A DNA stretch of 64,000 bases from Pseudomonas sp. KU26590 (GTDB lineage Bacteria > Pseudomonadota > Gammaproteobacteria > Pseudomonadales > Pseudomonadaceae), in assembly GCF_026153515.1 (NCBI RefSeq), contig NZ_CP110644.1, forward strand, positions 5,831,501-5,895,500. Reading direction: 5' to 3'. Both the position numbers and the translations under genes were made by a program. Under the pieces are notes generated by a model. That model did not search any database, was not told the origin of the DNA, and saw only the letters and a program-made list of their open reading frames with translations. Shown piece after piece: positions 9,906 through 22,223 of the stretch (position 1 is its first letter; each line of letters starts with the position of its first letter).

Positions 9906-10357
9906 GGCCGTGCGCCCCGCTCGGCAGAGACATCGGCGGTCAGCGTGAGCGTTTGCTTCTGCGCGGCCTCCTGGCTGGCACGGGAATCGTCCCACGTCAA
10001 TGTGAGGGTCACGCTCGATCCCGCTACCGCAATCGATGCCTCGGCGTCCTCACCGGCTGCGCGTTTCAACTGCGTGGCGAAGTCGTACAGGTCTTGCTGG
10101 CGAGGGACGGCGAGACTGCCGGATGTCGGCGCCTGACTCAGCGAAGCCAGCACGTAACTGCTGCCCGGATTGGCGCGGATGCGCTCGAAAAGATCGTGGG
10201 CGATGAAGCTGACGTGCATGCTGCGCATCGAGCTGTCGGTGTATTTCAGGGCGTTGAGCTGCAGCATCGCCACGCTCAATATGCCGACGCTGAAGATCAG
10301 CAACGCGACCAGCACTTCGATCAATGTCATCCCTGATTGCATCGCCTTCCCTCCCAT
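9902..10357 (-). CDS. pilV: Type IV minor pilin PilV-like (operon B, first gene)
   Basis: A 151-residue prepilin with leader MGGKAMQSG before MTLIEVLVALLIFSVGILS. LQLNALKYTDSSMRSMHVSFIAHDLFERIRANP matches operon A PilV closely. The ATG at 10357 has a GAGG six bases upstream; a GTG at 10360 and an ATG at 10342 are alternatives, the latter giving only a 4-residue leader. It begins the second pilin operon and is divergent from fimT across 167 bases that should hold both promoters. Confidence 0.86.
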   Translation of the reverse strand: MGGKAMQSGMTLIEVLVALLIFSVGILSVAMLQLNALKYTDSSMRSMHVSFIAHDLFERIRANPGSSYVLASLSQAPTSGSLAVPRQQDLYDFATQLKRAAGEDAEASIAVAGSSVTLTLTWDDSRASQEAAQKQTLTLTADVSAERGARP

Positions 10358-10524
10358 CACCCACCTCGGTCATTCCCATGCAGACGCCATTGAAGACGAT
10401 GCGCGGCGGTTTGCCCGGAGGATGTGTAACGGCGGCTTGCGGACATACCGGCTGACAATCGACCCGGTTGTCAGCATGGCTGAGCGGGTGTTTGCTTGAG
10501 CGCCGCACTCAACGGAAGACACTC

Positions 10525-11028
10525 GTGAAACAGCACGGATTGACGCTGATAGAACTACTGGCAGGGTTGGTGATTGTCGGCATCGTCGCCACGCTGGCGA
10601 TCCCTGCCTTCGGGCAACTGATCGATTCTCAACGCCGTCAGGACACGGCTCAGCAACTCGCCAGCGGGCTGCGAATGGCCCGGACCGAGGCGATTTTGCG
10701 CAGTCAGCCGGTGGTGATGCAGGCGCTGGAAAATAACTGGAGCCGAGGCTGGAACGTGTTCGTGGACAGCAACCGCAACCAGTTCAGGGACGAGGGCGAG
10801 CTATCACTGGCCGAGTTCGCCAGCCACCGAAATGTCAGGGTCGTCGGCAACAGCAAGGTAGCTGCGCGCATAGGTTTCGATAACACGGGGCGGCTGCTGA
10901 ACAACGCCAACGGGACACTGGCGGTCTGCCTCAAAGACTCACCCGCCAGCCACTACCAGTTGGCGATTGCGGTGACCGGCAGGGTCACGCTGCGATCCGA
11001 AGGATTCAGCGGCGAGCCCTGCGCATGA
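10525..11028 (+). CDS. fimT: Type IV prepilin FimT/GspH-like
   Basis: A 167-residue prepilin starting at a GTG with GGAAG six bases upstream. The very short leader MKQHG is cut before LTLIELLAGLVIVGIVATLAIPAF. The globular part has the GspH/FimT pattern RQDTAQQLASGLRMARTEAILRSQPVVM and FVDSNRNQFRDEGE. FimT proteins of this type have been linked to DNA binding during natural transformation in Legionella and Xanthomonadales. Whether this one binds DNA is inference. It is divergent from operon B and convergent with ispH. Confidence 0.82.
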   Translation: MKQHGLTLIELLAGLVIVGIVATLAIPAFGQLIDSQRRQDTAQQLASGLRMARTEAILRSQPVVMQALENNWSRGWNVFVDSNRNQFRDEGELSLAEFASHRNVRVVGNSKVAARIGFDNTGRLLNNANGTLAVCLKDSPASHYQLAIAVTGRVTLRSEGFSGEPCA

Positions 11029-11049
11029 AGCGGTTAAGGTATGAGCGGA

Positions 11050-11997
11050 TTACAGCAGCGACTTGACGCGCAATTCCTTTGGCATCGAGAAGGTGATGTT
11101 TTCTTCGCGCCCGGCCAGCTCGTCTTCGCCGGTAGCACCCCAGGCGTGCAGCTGCTGAATCACGCCACGTACCAGGACCTCAGGCGCCGAGGCGCCGGCG
11201 GTGATGCCGATGCGTCCAACGCCGTTGAACCAGCTGCGCTGCATGTCTTCGGCGCCGTCGATCAGATAGGCCGGGGTCGACATGCGTTCAGCCAGTTCAC
11301 GCAGGCGATTGGAGTTGGAGCTGTTTGGGCTGCCGACCACCAGCACCACGTCACACTCGTCAGCCAAGACCTTGACCGCATCCTGCCGGTTTTGCGTGGC
11401 GTAACAGATGTCGTCCTTGCGCGGGCCACCAATGGCCGGGAATCGTGTGCGCAGGGCGTCGATCACACGGCTGGTGTCGTCCATCGACAGCGTCGTCTGG
11501 GTCACGAAAGCCAGGTTCTCGGGATTGCTTACCTGGAGATTGGCGACGTCTGTTTCGTCTTCGACCAGATAGATCGCGCCACCGTTGCTGGCGTCGTACT
11601 GACCCATGGTGCCCTCGACTTCAGGGTGACCGGCGTGACCGATCAGGATGCACTCGCGACCGTCACGGCTGTAGCGCGCCACTTCGATATGCACTTTGGT
11701 CACCAGCGGACACGTGGCGTCGAACACCTTCAAACCGCGACCTGCCGCCTCGGTGCGCACCGCCTGCGATACGCCGTGGGCACTGAAGATCACGATGACG
11801 TCGTCCGGCACCTGCTCCAGCTCTTCGACGAAGATCGCGCCACGGCTGCGCAGGTCTTCGACGACGAATTTGTTGTGAACCACTTCATGGCGCACGTAGA
11901 TCGGCGGGCCAAACACTTCCAGCGCGCGATTGACGATTTCGATCGCACGGTCCACCCCGGCGCAGAAGCCACGTGGGTTGGCGAGTTTGATTTGCAT
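11050..11997 (-). CDS. ispH: 4-hydroxy-3-methylbut-2-enyl diphosphate reductase IspH (LytB)
   Basis: A 315-residue iron-sulfur enzyme making IPP and DMAPP in the last step of the MEP pathway. The three cluster cysteines are visible: GFCAG (Cys12), DATCPLV and [22 protein letters not shown] and [13 protein letters not shown] are also family signatures. The start [10 protein letters not shown] was chosen over an upstream start eight residues earlier because it matches the known IspH N-terminus. In this genome a terminator-like hairpin separates it from fkpB, so it probably has its own promoter. Confidence 0.97.
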   Translation of the reverse strand: MQIKLANPRGFCAGVDRAIEIVNRALEVFGPPIYVRHEVVHNKFVVEDLRSRGAIFVEELEQVPDDVIVIFSAHGVSQAVRTEAAGRGLKVFDATCPLVTKVHIEVARYSRDGRECILIGHAGHPEVEGTMGQYDASNGGAIYLVEDETDVANLQVSNPENLAFVTQTTLSMDDTSRVIDALRTRFPAIGGPRKDDICYATQNRQDAVKVLADECDVVLVVGSPNSSNSNRLRELAERMSTPAYLIDGAEDMQRSWFNGVGRIGITAGASAPEVLVRGVIQQLHAWGATGEDELAGREENITFSMPKELRVKSLL

Positions 11998-12037
11998 GAT
12001 GTGCCTCGTGTCTACGCGCAATGAAACATATAAACGA

Positions 12038-12063
12038 AAAGGCCCCGAACAGTGCCGGGGCCA
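12038..12063 (-). terminator. Rho-independent terminator after fkpB
   Basis: A 7-bp GC stem (GGCCCCG at 12041-12047 with CGGGGCC at 12056-12062). On the minus strand it is followed by TTTTCG. It lies between fkpB and ispH, so the long ribF-ileS-lspA-fkpB transcript may end here. Confidence 0.7.
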
Positions 12064-12079
12064 AGCGCTCTGGCGATGC

Positions 12080-12547
12080 TCAGAGTGCCTTCACCTCGAA
12101 AATTTCCACTTCGAAGGTCAACGTCTTGCCCGCCAGCGGATGGTTGAAATCGACGGTGACCTGATCATCGTCCATCGCTTTCACCACGCCAGGCAGCTCG
12201 GTATTCGCCGCATCGTTGAAGATCACCAGCAGCCCTTCGGACAGCTCCATGTTCTGGAACTGCGAGCGCGGCATGATCTGCAGGTTTTGCGGGTTCGGCT
12301 GACCGAAAGCGTTTTCCGGCGGCACCTGAAGCGTGCGCTTGTCCCCGGCCTTGAAGCCGAAGATCAGTGCTTCAAAGCCCGGCAGCAGACTGCCATCGCC
12401 GACCTTGAAGGTCGCCGGGGCCTTGTCGAACGTACTGTCGACGGTGTCGCCATTTTCCAGGTGCAGGGCGAAATGCAGGGTGACTTCCGTGTTCTGACCG
12501 ATGCGTGTTTCCTGAGTAGCCTGTTCGGCCATCGACTTATCAGTCAT
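12080..12547 (-). CDS. fkpB: FKBP-type peptidyl-prolyl isomerase FkpB (SlpA family)
   Basis: A 155-residue protein with the SlyD/SlpA-type FKBP layout: [40 protein letters not shown], then an insert-in-flap segment [17 protein letters not shown] and [17 protein letters not shown]. It should catalyse prolyl isomerisation in the cytoplasm. GGAG lies nine bases upstream of the ATG at 12547, and the gene overlaps the lspA stop by eight bases. Its place between lspA and ispH is conserved in gamma-proteobacteria. Confidence 0.92.
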   Translation of the reverse strand: MTDKSMAEQATQETRIGQNTEVTLHFALHLENGDTVDSTFDKAPATFKVGDGSLLPGFEALIFGFKAGDKRTLQVPPENAFGQPNPQNLQIMPRSQFQNMELSEGLLVIFNDAANTELPGVVKAMDDDQVTVDFNHPLAGKTLTFEVEIFEVKAL

Positions 12548-13052
12548 TGACGGGTTCTCCGGTTTTCTTGCTCTTGAACATGTCCAGAGCCAGCATGATC
12601 GCGCCGACGGTAATGGCGCTGTCCGCAACATTGAAGGCCGGGAAGCCGTGTTCTTTCCAATGCACGAAGATGAAGTCTATGACATGGCCGATGAAGATTC
12701 GGTCGTACAGATTACCCAGCGCCCCGCCCAGGATGAGGGCAAGCGCAACCGCCAACCAGGTTTCGTCGCGCCCGAGACGCTTGAGCCAGACCACCAGAAC
12801 CGCACTCACCACTACCGCAATCAGCGCAAACAACCAGCGCTGCCAGCCGGAGCTGTCGGCCAGGAAGCTGAACGCAGCCCCGGTGTTGTAGGCCAGCATC
12901 CAGCTGAAGTAGTCAGGAAGGATGACGATCTGCTCGTACAACTCCAGGCGGTTTTCGAAGTAGAACTTGCTGGCCTGATCAATGACCACCACCAGCACGC
13001 TCAGCCACAACCAACCCAGTCGGCCCATACGGCCAGCCGATGCATTAAGCAT
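12540..13052 (-). CDS. lspA: Lipoprotein signal peptidase LspA (signal peptidase II)
   Basis: A 170-residue inner-membrane aspartic protease with four hydrophobic segments. Both catalytic blocks are visible, [15 protein letters not shown] and [15 protein letters not shown]. It cleaves the signal peptide of prolipoproteins after lipidation, and several lipobox proteins are encoded in this window (49137, 49810, 53568, 59963). Its start overlaps the ileS stop by eight bases, so it is translationally coupled. Confidence 0.96.
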   Translation of the reverse strand: MLNASAGRMGRLGWLWLSVLVVVIDQASKFYFENRLELYEQIVILPDYFSWMLAYNTGAAFSFLADSSGWQRWLFALIAVVVSAVLVVWLKRLGRDETWLAVALALILGGALGNLYDRIFIGHVIDFIFVHWKEHGFPAFNVADSAITVGAIMLALDMFKSKKTGEPVND

Positions 13053-15876
13053 AGTGACGAACCTCGCCTGCGCCGCTGATGTTGTCGACGCAACGACCGC
13101 AGATTTCCGGATGCTCGGGATTGACCCCGACGTCCTCGCGGTGATGCCAGCAGCGCGCGCACTTGGCGTGGTCGGATTTGACGACCTTGAGTTTCAGGCC
13201 GGCAACTTCGGTGACCACAGCATCGGCAGGCGCGCTGACGAAAGGCGCGACGCTAGCCGTTGAGGTGATCAGCACAAAACGCAGCTCATTGCTCAGCTTG
13301 GACAGATCCGCCACCAACGCGTCTTCGGCGTACAGCGTGACTTCAGCCTGCAAGTTGCCGCCGATGGCCTTGGCCGCGCGCAGGTTCTCCATTTCCTTGT
13401 TGACCGCCACCTTCACCGCCATGATCCGCTCCCAGTAGGCGCGGTCCAGCTCGAAGCCTTCCGGCAGTTCGCTCAGCTCGGTATACCAGGTGTTGAGCAT
13501 GACCGACTCGTTACGGTCGCCCGGCAGGTACTGCCACAGCTCGTCGGCGGTAAACGCCAGGATCGGTGCGATCCAGCGAACCAGCGCTTCGGAGATGTGG
13601 AACAGCGCGGTCTGGCAGGAACGACGCGCCTTGCTGTTGGCGCCAGTGGTGTACTGGCGATCCTTGATGATGTCGAGGTAGAAGCCGCCCAACTCCTGCA
13701 CGCAGAAGTTGTGCACCTTCGAGTAGACGTTCCAGAAACGGTACTCGCCGTAGTGTTCTTCCAGCTCACGTTGCAGCAGCAACGCACGATCCACGGCCCA
13801 GCGATCCAGTGCCAGCATGTCTTCAGCAGGCAGCAAGTCAGTGGCCGGGTTGAAGCCGGTCAAGTTCGAGAGCAGGAAGCGCGCGGTGTTGCGGATGCGA
13901 CGGTACGCATCGGCGCTGCGCTGCAGGATGGTGTCCGAGACGGCCATTTCACCGGAATAATCGGTCGCCGAAACCCACAGACGCATGATGTCGGCGCCCA
14001 GCGTGTCGTTGACTTTCTGCGGCGCGATGACGTTGCCCAGCGACTTGGACATCTTGCGGCCGTTCTCGTCCACGGTGAAACCATGGGTGAGCAACTCACG
14101 GTACGGCGCGTGATTGTCGATGGCGCAACCGGTCAGCAGCGAAGAATGGAACCAGCCGCGATGCTGGTCCGAGCCTTCCAGGTACAGGTCAGCGCGTGGA
14201 CCGGTTTCGTGGCCCATCGGATGTGAGCCGCGCAGGACATGCCAGTGCGTGGTGCCGGAATCGAACCAGACGTCCAGGGTGTCGGAGATCTTGTCGTAGT
14301 GCGGCGCTTCGTCACCCAGAAGCTCGGCAGCGTCCATCTTGAACCAGGCTTCGATGCCTTCCTGCTCGACGCGCTGAGCGACTTCTTCCATCAGCTCGAC
14401 GGTGCGCGGGTGCAGCTCGCCGCTTTCCTTGTTCAGGAAAAACGGGATCGGCACGCCCCAGTTGCGCTGACGGGAGATGCACCAGTCAGGGCGGTTGGCG
14501 ATCATCGAGTGCAGGCGCGCCTGCCCCCATGCCGGGACGAATTTGGTTTCTTCGATGGCTTTCACGGCGCGGTTACGCAGGGTGTCACCCGACGTCGGCT
14601 GCTTGTCCATGCCGACGAACCACTGCGCGGTGGCGCGGTAGATCAGCGGCGTCTTGTGGCGCCAGCAGTGCATGTAGCTGTGGGTGATGGTTTCGGTGTG
14701 CAGCAGCGCGCCGACTTCGGTCAGCTTGTCGATGATGGGCTGGTTGGCCTTGAAGATGAACTGGCCGCCAAAGAACTCCAGCGACGGGCTGTACACGCCG
14801 TTGCTTTGCACCGGGCTGATGATGTCGTCGTTGGTCAGGCCGTAGGCCTTGCAGATCACGAAGTCGTCGACGCCATAGGCCGGCGAGCAGTGAACGACGC
14901 CGGTACCCGCGCCCAGCTCGACGTAGTCCGCCAGATAGATGGGCGAAAGACGATCGTAAAACGGATGACGGAAGTTGATCAGCTCAAGCGCTGAACCCTC
15001 GGCAGTCGCCAGCACCGAACCTTCGAGGTTCCAGCGCTTGAGGCAGGACTCAACCAGCTCTTCAGCCAGCACCAGCAGGCGCTCGCCGGTATCGACCAGC
15101 GCGTAGGTGAATTCCGGGTGAACGTTGAGCGCCTGGTTCGCCGGGATGGTCCACGGGGTGGTGGTCCAGATCACAATGGCAGCAGGTTTGCCCAGGCTTG
15201 GCAGACCGAAGGCGGCAGCCAGCTTGTCGGCATCGGCAACCGGGAAGGCCACGTCGATGGTGGACGATTTCTTGTCCTGGTACTCGACTTCCGCTTCAGC
15301 CAGCGCCGAGGCGCAATCGAAGCACCAGTTGACCGGTTTCAAGCCCTTGAAGACGAAGCCGTTCTTGACCATTTCAGCCAGCGCGCGGATTTCCCCGGCT
15401 TCGTTGGCGAAGTCCATGGTGCGGTAGGGGTTGGCCCAATCGCCGAGCACGCCCAGACGAATGAATTCGGCTTTCTGTCCTTCGATCTGCTCGGCCGCGT
15501 AGGCACGGCACAGCTCGCGGGTCTTGTCCGCAGGCAGGTTTTTACCGTGGGTGACTTCGACCTTGTGCTCGATCGGCAGACCGTGGCAATCCCAGCCGGG
15601 AACATAAGGCGCGTCAAAGCCCGAAAGGGTCTTCGAGCGAGTGATCATGTCCTTGAGAATCTTGTTGACCGCATGACCGATGTGGATATTGCCGTTGGCG
15701 TACGGAGGCCCGTCGTGCAGCACGAACTTGGGCCGATCCTTGCCAATTTCGCGCAGCTTCTGGTACAGGCCAATGCTGTCCCAGCGCTGCAGAGTTTGCG
15801 GCTCGCGCTGGGGCAGGCCGGCCTTCATAGGGAAGGCGGTGTCCGGAAGATTAAGCGTGGCTTTGTAGTCGGTCAT
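13045..15876 (-). CDS. ileS: Isoleucine-tRNA ligase IleS
   Basis: A 943-residue class I aminoacyl-tRNA synthetase. HIGH is at residues 65-68 and KMSKS at 608-612. The editing domain carries [19 protein letters not shown], and a C-terminal zinc finger has [12 protein letters not shown] and ICGRCVDNI. Length matches the short bacterial type (about 940 residues). It is two bases downstream of ribF and overlaps lspA, forming the conserved ribF-ileS-lspA-fkpB operon. Confidence 0.98.
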   Translation of the reverse strand: MTDYKATLNLPDTAFPMKAGLPQREPQTLQRWDSIGLYQKLREIGKDRPKFVLHDGPPYANGNIHIGHAVNKILKDMITRSKTLSGFDAPYVPGWDCHGLPIEHKVEVTHGKNLPADKTRELCRAYAAEQIEGQKAEFIRLGVLGDWANPYRTMDFANEAGEIRALAEMVKNGFVFKGLKPVNWCFDCASALAEAEVEYQDKKSSTIDVAFPVADADKLAAAFGLPSLGKPAAIVIWTTTPWTIPANQALNVHPEFTYALVDTGERLLVLAEELVESCLKRWNLEGSVLATAEGSALELINFRHPFYDRLSPIYLADYVELGAGTGVVHCSPAYGVDDFVICKAYGLTNDDIISPVQSNGVYSPSLEFFGGQFIFKANQPIIDKLTEVGALLHTETITHSYMHCWRHKTPLIYRATAQWFVGMDKQPTSGDTLRNRAVKAIEETKFVPAWGQARLHSMIANRPDWCISRQRNWGVPIPFFLNKESGELHPRTVELMEEVAQRVEQEGIEAWFKMDAAELLGDEAPHYDKISDTLDVWFDSGTTHWHVLRGSHPMGHETGPRADLYLEGSDQHRGWFHSSLLTGCAIDNHAPYRELLTHGFTVDENGRKMSKSLGNVIAPQKVNDTLGADIMRLWVSATDYSGEMAVSDTILQRSADAYRRIRNTARFLLSNLTGFNPATDLLPAEDMLALDRWAVDRALLLQRELEEHYGEYRFWNVYSKVHNFCVQELGGFYLDIIKDRQYTTGANSKARRSCQTALFHISEALVRWIAPILAFTADELWQYLPGDRNESVMLNTWYTELSELPEGFELDRAYWERIMAVKVAVNKEMENLRAAKAIGGNLQAEVTLYAEDALVADLSKLSNELRFVLITSTASVAPFVSAPADAVVTEVAGLKLKVVKSDHAKCARCWHHREDVGVNPEHPEICGRCVDNISGAGEVRHYA

Positions 15877-15877
15877 T

Positions 15878-16825
15878 TCAGGCTCTAAAGTTTAGCGGTT
15901 GGTCGTGCCAGTGGGCACGAGCGGCAGCGACATCCGCATCGATCGCCGTCTTGAGCGCCTCCAGGGAGGCAAAGCGCTGCTCATTACGCAGCTTCTGGTG
16001 GAATACCACCGTCAAACGCCGGCCATAGATATCGCCGGTAAAGTCCAGAAGGTGAATCTCCAGGTGGGGACGTCCATCGCCCGCCACGCTGGGACGCACG
16101 CCAATGTTGGCGACGCCCGGCCATACCTTGCCGTCAATCTGCGCGCTGACCAGGTAGACACCGGTCAATGGCACGCGACGACGTTTGAGTTGCACGTTGG
16201 CCGTGGGCGTACCCAGCTGACGCGCCAGTTTCTGGCCATGCAGCACCCGGCCGGATATCTCGAACGGGCGGCCCAGCAAATGCTCGGCCAGCGTGAAGTC
16301 TGCGGCTTCCAGCGCAGTGCGCACCTTGGTGCTGCTGACACGGACGCCATCGATTTCGACGGTCTGCGCCGCCTCGACGGTGAAGCCCTTTTCGGCGCCG
16401 ACCTTTTGCAGGAAATCAAAATCACCGATCCGGTCACAACCAAAACGGAAGTCGTCGCCAACCTCCAGGTGCTTCACGCCCAGACCATCGATCAGCACGG
16501 TGTCGACGAATTCGGAAGCGCTCAGCTTGCTGAAACGCTGATTGAAGGCCAGACACAACACCAGATCAACACCTTCGGCGGCAAGCAGATCAAGCTTGTC
16601 GCGCAGTCGGGCAAGGCGGGCCGGCGCCGTGTCGGGAGCAAAGAACTCGCGCGGTTGCGGTTCGAAGATCACCACACAACTGGGCAAGCCCAGTTCGACA
16701 GCACGCTCACGCAGTCTCGCCAGGATAGCCTGGTGACCCCGGTGAACACCGTCGAAATTGCCAATGGTGGCGACGCAGCCCCGGTGCTGCGGGCGCAGAT
16801 TGTGAAGGCCTCGAACCAGCTGCAT
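15878..16825 (-). CDS. ribF: Bifunctional riboflavin kinase/FAD synthetase RibF
   Basis: A 315-residue enzyme converting riboflavin to FMN and FAD. The N-terminal nucleotidyltransferase motif [10 protein letters not shown] lies at residues 22-31, and [25 protein letters not shown] marks the FAD synthetase part. The C-terminal riboflavin kinase domain shows [22 protein letters not shown] and [15 protein letters not shown]. The start [10 protein letters not shown] was preferred over an upstream ATG 13 residues earlier. It is likely the first gene of the ribF-ileS-lspA-fkpB operon, 118 bases after murJ. Confidence 0.96.
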   Translation of the reverse strand: MQLVRGLHNLRPQHRGCVATIGNFDGVHRGHQAILARLRERAVELGLPSCVVIFEPQPREFFAPDTAPARLARLRDKLDLLAAEGVDLVLCLAFNQRFSKLSASEFVDTVLIDGLGVKHLEVGDDFRFGCDRIGDFDFLQKVGAEKGFTVEAAQTVEIDGVRVSSTKVRTALEAADFTLAEHLLGRPFEISGRVLHGQKLARQLGTPTANVQLKRRRVPLTGVYLVSAQIDGKVWPGVANIGVRPSVAGDGRPHLEIHLLDFTGDIYGRRLTVVFHQKLRNEQRFASLEALKTAIDADVAAARAHWHDQPLNFRA

Positions 16826-16943
16826 AACGCGCTTCTTGCTCATAAAGTGGCCGATTATAACCACACACCGCCGTCAACGACAGGCGACACATCCGGGCAA
16901 ACCACAACAATCGACGTTAACCGGCAGAAAACGACGACTGATC

Positions 16944-18488
16944 CTACAGGATCGCCTTGCGAGCGAAATGTCTGACCCGGAAGCCCAGCACCAGCAAGGT
17001 GCCGAAATACGCCACGACGCCCGCCAGCACCAGCGCGCCAAGGCGCAGGAATCGCTGCAGCATCTCACCGTCTGACCAGGCGGGCATCACATGCATCAGG
17101 CCCAGCAGCACGGCAGACATCACCGCCACAGCGATAATCAGCTTGCCCAAAAACACCGGCCACCCCGGCTGCGGCTGAAACAGGTCCTGCTTGCGCAACT
17201 GCCAGAACAACAGCAAGGCGTTGAGGCACGCCCCCACACTGATCGCCAGCGCCAGACCGGCGTGCGCCAGATGGATGACGTAGACGAAAAGCAGGTTGAA
17301 CAGTTGAGTCACTATGAGGGTGAAGATCGCGATTTTCACCGGCGTACGGATATTTTGTTGAGCATAAAAGCCAGGCGCGAGCACCTTGATCACGATGATG
17401 CCCAGCAGCCCGACCGAATACGCGACCAGCGCACGCTGGGTCATCGCGGCATCTACGCCATCAAACTTGCCATACTGGAACAGCGAAACCGTCAGCGGCT
17501 CGGCGAGCAGCCCGAGCGCCAGGGTGCACGGCAGCACCAACAGGAAACACAAGCGCAGGCCCCAGTCGAGAATGCGCGAATATTCGTGGCGATCCCGGCT
17601 GGCGTAGGTTTTCGAGAGAATCGGCAGAAGAATCGTCCCCAACGCTACACCGAGCACACCGGAAGGCAGCTCCATCAGGCGGTCGGCGTAGTACATCCAC
17701 GACACCGATCCGGCGACAAGAAACGAGGCAAAGATCGTGTTGATGATCAGCGAAATCTGACTGACGGAAACCCCGAGTATGGCCGGCAGCATCTGCTTCA
17801 TCACCCGCCAGACGCCGGTGTCGCGCAGGTTGAGGCGCGGCAGTACCAGCATGCCGATCTTTTTCAGGTGTGGCAGTTGATAAAGAAGCTGCAGCAGCCC
17901 GCCTGCCAGCACCGCCCAGCCCAGCGCCATCACGGGCGGGTGGAAATACGGCGTAAGGAACAGGGCGAAGAAGATCATCGCCAGATTAAGCAGCGTCGGC
18001 ACGAACGCCGGAACGGAGAAGCGATTCCAGGTGTTGAGGATCGCCCCGGCCAGCGACGACAGCGAGATGAGCAATATATAAGGAAAGGTCACCCGCAACA
18101 GGTCCGAGGTCAGCTGGAATTTCTCCGGTGTGTCGGCAAAGCCCGGCGCAGTTGCCCATATGACCCAAGGGGCGAACACAACGCCCAGCACGGTGACGAT
18201 CGCCAGAGCGAGGGTCAGCAGGCCGGTGACATAGGCGACAAATGTGCGGGTTGCCTCTTCGCCCTGCTGGCTTTTGTATTCCGCCAGGATCGGCACGAAT
18301 GCTTGTGAGAAGGCGCCCTCGGCAAAAATTCGGCGCAGCAGGTTGGGCAGCTTGAAAGCAATAAAGAAGGCGTCAGTGGCCATACCGGCGCCAAATGCGC
18401 GCGCGATGATCGTATCGCGGACAAAGCCCAGCACCCGCGAAAGCATCGTAATAGAGCTGACCGCGGCAAGCGATTTGAGTAGATTCAT
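16944..18488 (-). CDS. murJ: Lipid II flippase MurJ (MviN)
   Basis: A 514-residue polytopic inner-membrane protein of the MOP superfamily. The N-terminus [33 protein letters not shown] and the segment [23 protein letters not shown] are MurJ signatures. It flips lipid II to the periplasm for peptidoglycan synthesis. About 14 hydrophobic segments are seen. The start at 18488 was chosen from this conserved N-terminus; the upstream extension is not MurJ-like. It is divergent from rpsT across 250 bases. Confidence 0.96.
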   Translation of the reverse strand: MNLLKSLAAVSSITMLSRVLGFVRDTIIARAFGAGMATDAFFIAFKLPNLLRRIFAEGAFSQAFVPILAEYKSQQGEEATRTFVAYVTGLLTLALAIVTVLGVVFAPWVIWATAPGFADTPEKFQLTSDLLRVTFPYILLISLSSLAGAILNTWNRFSVPAFVPTLLNLAMIFFALFLTPYFHPPVMALGWAVLAGGLLQLLYQLPHLKKIGMLVLPRLNLRDTGVWRVMKQMLPAILGVSVSQISLIINTIFASFLVAGSVSWMYYADRLMELPSGVLGVALGTILLPILSKTYASRDRHEYSRILDWGLRLCFLLVLPCTLALGLLAEPLTVSLFQYGKFDGVDAAMTQRALVAYSVGLLGIIVIKVLAPGFYAQQNIRTPVKIAIFTLIVTQLFNLLFVYVIHLAHAGLALAISVGACLNALLLFWQLRKQDLFQPQPGWPVFLGKLIIAVAVMSAVLLGLMHVMPAWSDGEMLQRFLRLGALVLAGVVAYFGTLLVLGFRVRHFARKAIL

Positions 18489-18659
18489 CGAAAGGTTGTA
18501 CGCCTGACCAAAGGAAGCGCCAAAGCGCGTTCCATATATGCGATACTCCGCGCCGCAAAACAGCTCAGAGCCAAAGCCCGCGAGTTTACAGGTCGCACGC
18601 CGGAAAGAAATCACCTCGGCACCACACGGCGACCACTCAGCGGAACGCATCAACTGCCC

Positions 18660-18688
18660 TTGACAAGTGTCAAACTCATCGGCATGAT
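18660..18688 (+). promoter_or_regulatory. Sigma-70 promoter of rpsT
   Basis: A perfect -35 TTGACA (18660-18665) and CATGAT (18683-18688), separated by 17 bases, lie 50 bases before the rpsT start codon. The match to consensus is 6/6 and 4/6. Confidence 0.65.
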
Positions 18689-18738
18689 TCGCGGCCTATT
18701 TTGTTAGCTATTTCCCAAGTCTTTCGAGGAGCTCGACG

Positions 18739-19017
18739 GTGGCCAACACACCTTCCGCCAAAAAACGTGCAAAACAGGCTGAGAAGCGTCGCAGCCACAA
18801 CGCCAGCATGCGTTCCATGGTTCGTACCTACATCAAGAATGTAGTTAAAGCCATCGACGCTAAAGACGCTGAAAAAGCGCAAGCTGCTTATGTTCTGGCT
18901 GTGCCAGTTATCGACCGTATGGCCGATAAAGGCATCATCCACAAGAACAAAGCTGCTCGCCATAAAGGTCGCCTGAATGGCCACATCAAGGCTCTGAACC
19001 TTGCTGCTGCAGCCTAA
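18739..19017 (+). CDS. rpsT: 30S ribosomal protein S20 (bS20)
   Basis: A 92-residue, Lys/Arg/Ala-rich protein with the S20 pattern [36 protein letters not shown] and [21 protein letters not shown]. It binds 16S rRNA early in 30S assembly. It starts at GTG with GAGGAG upstream; non-AUG starts are usual for rpsT and are linked to its autoregulation in E. coli. It is transcribed alone, with its own promoter and terminator. Confidence 0.97.
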   Translation: MANTPSAKKRAKQAEKRRSHNASMRSMVRTYIKNVVKAIDAKDAEKAQAAYVLAVPVIDRMADKGIIHKNKAARHKGRLNGHIKALNLAAAA

Positions 19018-19031
19018 GCGATTCGCTTGTT

Positions 19032-19060
19032 AAAAAACCGACCCCAGGGTCGGTTTTTTA
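19032..19060 (+). terminator. Bidirectional rho-independent terminator between rpsT and creA
   Basis: The stem ACCGACCC/GGGTCGGT is flanked by six A bases on the left and six T bases on the right. It can therefore end rpsT on the plus strand and creA (stop at 19101) on the minus strand. Confidence 0.9.
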
Positions 19061-19100
19061 TTGCCTTCGATTTGCCTCTCTTCGATTCGCCTCTACAGCA

Positions 19101-19571
19101 TCAAGGCGCCGGCGCAGGCGTCCATGGCAGAATCGGAATCGCAGTCACGGCGTTCTGCGGGCTGCCCTCGATCACCTTGTCGCTATAGACGAGGTACACC
19201 AGCGTGTTGCGCTTCTTGTCGAGGAATCGCACGACCTGCATGGTTTTGAACACCAGCGACGTCCGCTCCTTGAACACCTCGTCGCCATCCTTCAATTGCT
19301 CCTTGAAGTGAATGGGGCCGACCTGCCGGCAAGCAATGGACGCTTCGGCACGGTCTTCAGCCAGGCCCAGCCCACCCTTCACCCCACCGGTTTTCGCGCG
19401 GGACAGATAGCACGTCACGCCGTCGACTTTGGGGTCGTCGAATGCCTCGACCACGATTCGATCGTTCGGACCTACCATCTTGAACACGGTGGATACCTGG
19501 CCGATCTCTTCAGCTGACGCCAGCACTGGCAACATCAGTAACGCGCCTACCAGCCCTTTCATGACTCGCAT
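19101..19571 (-). CDS. creA: CreA family periplasmic protein
   Basis: A 156-residue protein with a signal peptide ([20 protein letters not shown]) and the CreA family core: [43 protein letters not shown], then [10 protein letters not shown] and the C-terminal [23 protein letters not shown]. The two cysteines in conserved blocks may form a disulfide. The molecular function of CreA is unknown; despite its name it sits beside the creBCD regulatory genes only in enterics. AGGAAG lies five bases before the start. It follows proB at 28 bases. Confidence 0.88.
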   Translation of the reverse strand: MRVMKGLVGALLMLPVLASAEEIGQVSTVFKMVGPNDRIVVEAFDDPKVDGVTCYLSRAKTGGVKGGLGLAEDRAEASIACRQVGPIHFKEQLKDGDEVFKERTSLVFKTMQVVRFLDKKRNTLVYLVYSDKVIEGSPQNAVTAIPILPWTPAPAP

Positions 19572-19599
19572 GTATGCTTCCTTTTTTTGATGATGCAAT

Positions 19600-20718
19600 T
19601 CAGACCAGAATCAGGTTGTCACGGTGCACGAGCTCAGGCTCAGCCATGTAACCCAGCTCCTTGACAATGGCGTCAGAGGGCAGACCAATGATCTTCTGCG
19701 CTTCCAGCGCGCTGTAATTGCTCAGACCCCGGGCGATCTCGCGGCCGTCAGCCGCCACGCACACCACCATCTCGCCGCGACGAAAGCTGCCCTGCACCAG
19801 CTTGACGCCAACCGGCAACAGACTCTTGTGGCTTTCGGTCAATGCCTTGACCGCACCATCGTCCAGCACCAGCGTGCCACGGGTTTGCAGATGCCCGGCC
19901 AGCCACTGCTTGCGAGCCGCGAGCATTTCACGCTCCGGGGACAGTAACGTACCCAAGCGCTCACCGGCTTTCAGACGCGCCAGCACGCGCTCGATGCGAC
20001 CACCCACGATCACGGTGTGCGCACCCGAGCGAGCGGCCAGTCGTGCAGCACGCAATTTGGTCTGCATGCCGCCACGACCCAGCGCACCGCCGGTGCCGCC
20101 GGCCACTGCATCAAGGGCGGGATCATCAGCGCGCGCTTCATAAATGAGCTGCGCCTCGGGATTATTGCGAGGGTCGGCATCGAACATGCCGTCGCGGTCG
20201 GTCAGGATGACTAACAGGTCAGCTTCAACCAGGTTGGCCACCAACGCCGCCAGCGTGTCGTTGTCGCCGAAACGGATCTCGTCGGTGACGACCGTGTCGT
20301 TTTCATTGATGACAGGGATGACACCCAGCTCAACCAAGGTGCGCAGCGTGCTTCGGGCATTCAGGTAGCGCTTGCGGTCGGACAGATCGTCGTGGGTGAG
20401 CAGAATCTGCGCGGTATGGCGCTGATGCTCGGCGAAGCTGGATTCCCACGCCTGCACCAGACCCATCTGACCGATTGCTGCAGCGGCCTGAAGCTCATGC
20501 ATGGCACTCGGTCGCGCAGTCCAGCCCAGACGGCTCATGCCGGCCGCTACCGCGCCGGACGAGACCAGGACCAGTTCGACACCTGCCTCATGCAGGGCCA
20601 CCATCTGCTCGACCCAAACACCCATCGCGTTGCGATCCAGACCCTTGCCGTCCGCTGTCAGCAGCGCACTTCCGATCTTCACCACCCAACGCTGGGCACC
20701 TGTCACCTTGCTCCGCAT
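19600..20718 (-). CDS. proB: Glutamate 5-kinase ProB
   Basis: A 372-residue enzyme for the first step of proline synthesis. It has an N-terminal amino-acid kinase domain ([75 protein letters not shown]). The C-terminal PUA domain is about residues 280-360 ([14 protein letters not shown]...[26 protein letters not shown]). The full PUA domain matches the long bacterial form. It lies 85 bases after obgE on the same strand, with a hairpin in between. Confidence 0.97.
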   Translation of the reverse strand: MRSKVTGAQRWVVKIGSALLTADGKGLDRNAMGVWVEQMVALHEAGVELVLVSSGAVAAGMSRLGWTARPSAMHELQAAAAIGQMGLVQAWESSFAEHQRHTAQILLTHDDLSDRKRYLNARSTLRTLVELGVIPVINENDTVVTDEIRFGDNDTLAALVANLVEADLLVILTDRDGMFDADPRNNPEAQLIYEARADDPALDAVAGGTGGALGRGGMQTKLRAARLAARSGAHTVIVGGRIERVLARLKAGERLGTLLSPEREMLAARKQWLAGHLQTRGTLVLDDGAVKALTESHKSLLPVGVKLVQGSFRRGEMVVCVAADGREIARGLSNYSALEAQKIIGLPSDAIVKELGYMAEPELVHRDNLILV

Positions 20719-20760
20719 GATCTTTCAACCTTAAGCCAGAGAGTCCGAATTCTAGATACT

Positions 20761-20784
20761 AAAACGCCGCTTCAAGAGCGGCGT
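20761..20784 (-). terminator. Intercistronic hairpin (terminator or attenuator) between obgE and proB
   Basis: An 8-bp stem ACGCCGCT/AGCGGCGT with a 5-base loop, followed on the minus strand by TTTTAG. It lies just after the obgE stop (20804), so it may partly or fully terminate before proB. Confidence 0.6.
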
Positions 20785-20803
20785 CGTAGTTTACTTCAGT
20801 CGA

Positions 20804-22042
<1,239 letters not shown>

Positions 22043-22191
22043 TCACAAAGACGAGCAAACAACATAGATTCATAAGGCTCTTGCAAAGATGAGCGTTGCG
22101 ATACCGATCAAAAACCAGCGACTTCACACCACAACGGCCCACACAAACAGCTTTGCAAGAGACTCACCAGAAACAGGACCTTCTACAAACG

Positions 22192-22220
22192 AAAAAGCCC
22201 TGTCATCGACAGGGCTTTTC
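22192..22220 (-). terminator. Rho-independent terminator of rplU-rpmA
   Basis: The stem AAAGCCCTGTC/GACAGGGCTTT with a 3-base loop is followed on the minus strand by TTTTTC. It lies about 50 bases after the rpmA stop. Confidence 0.9.
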
Positions 22221-22223
22221 AGC

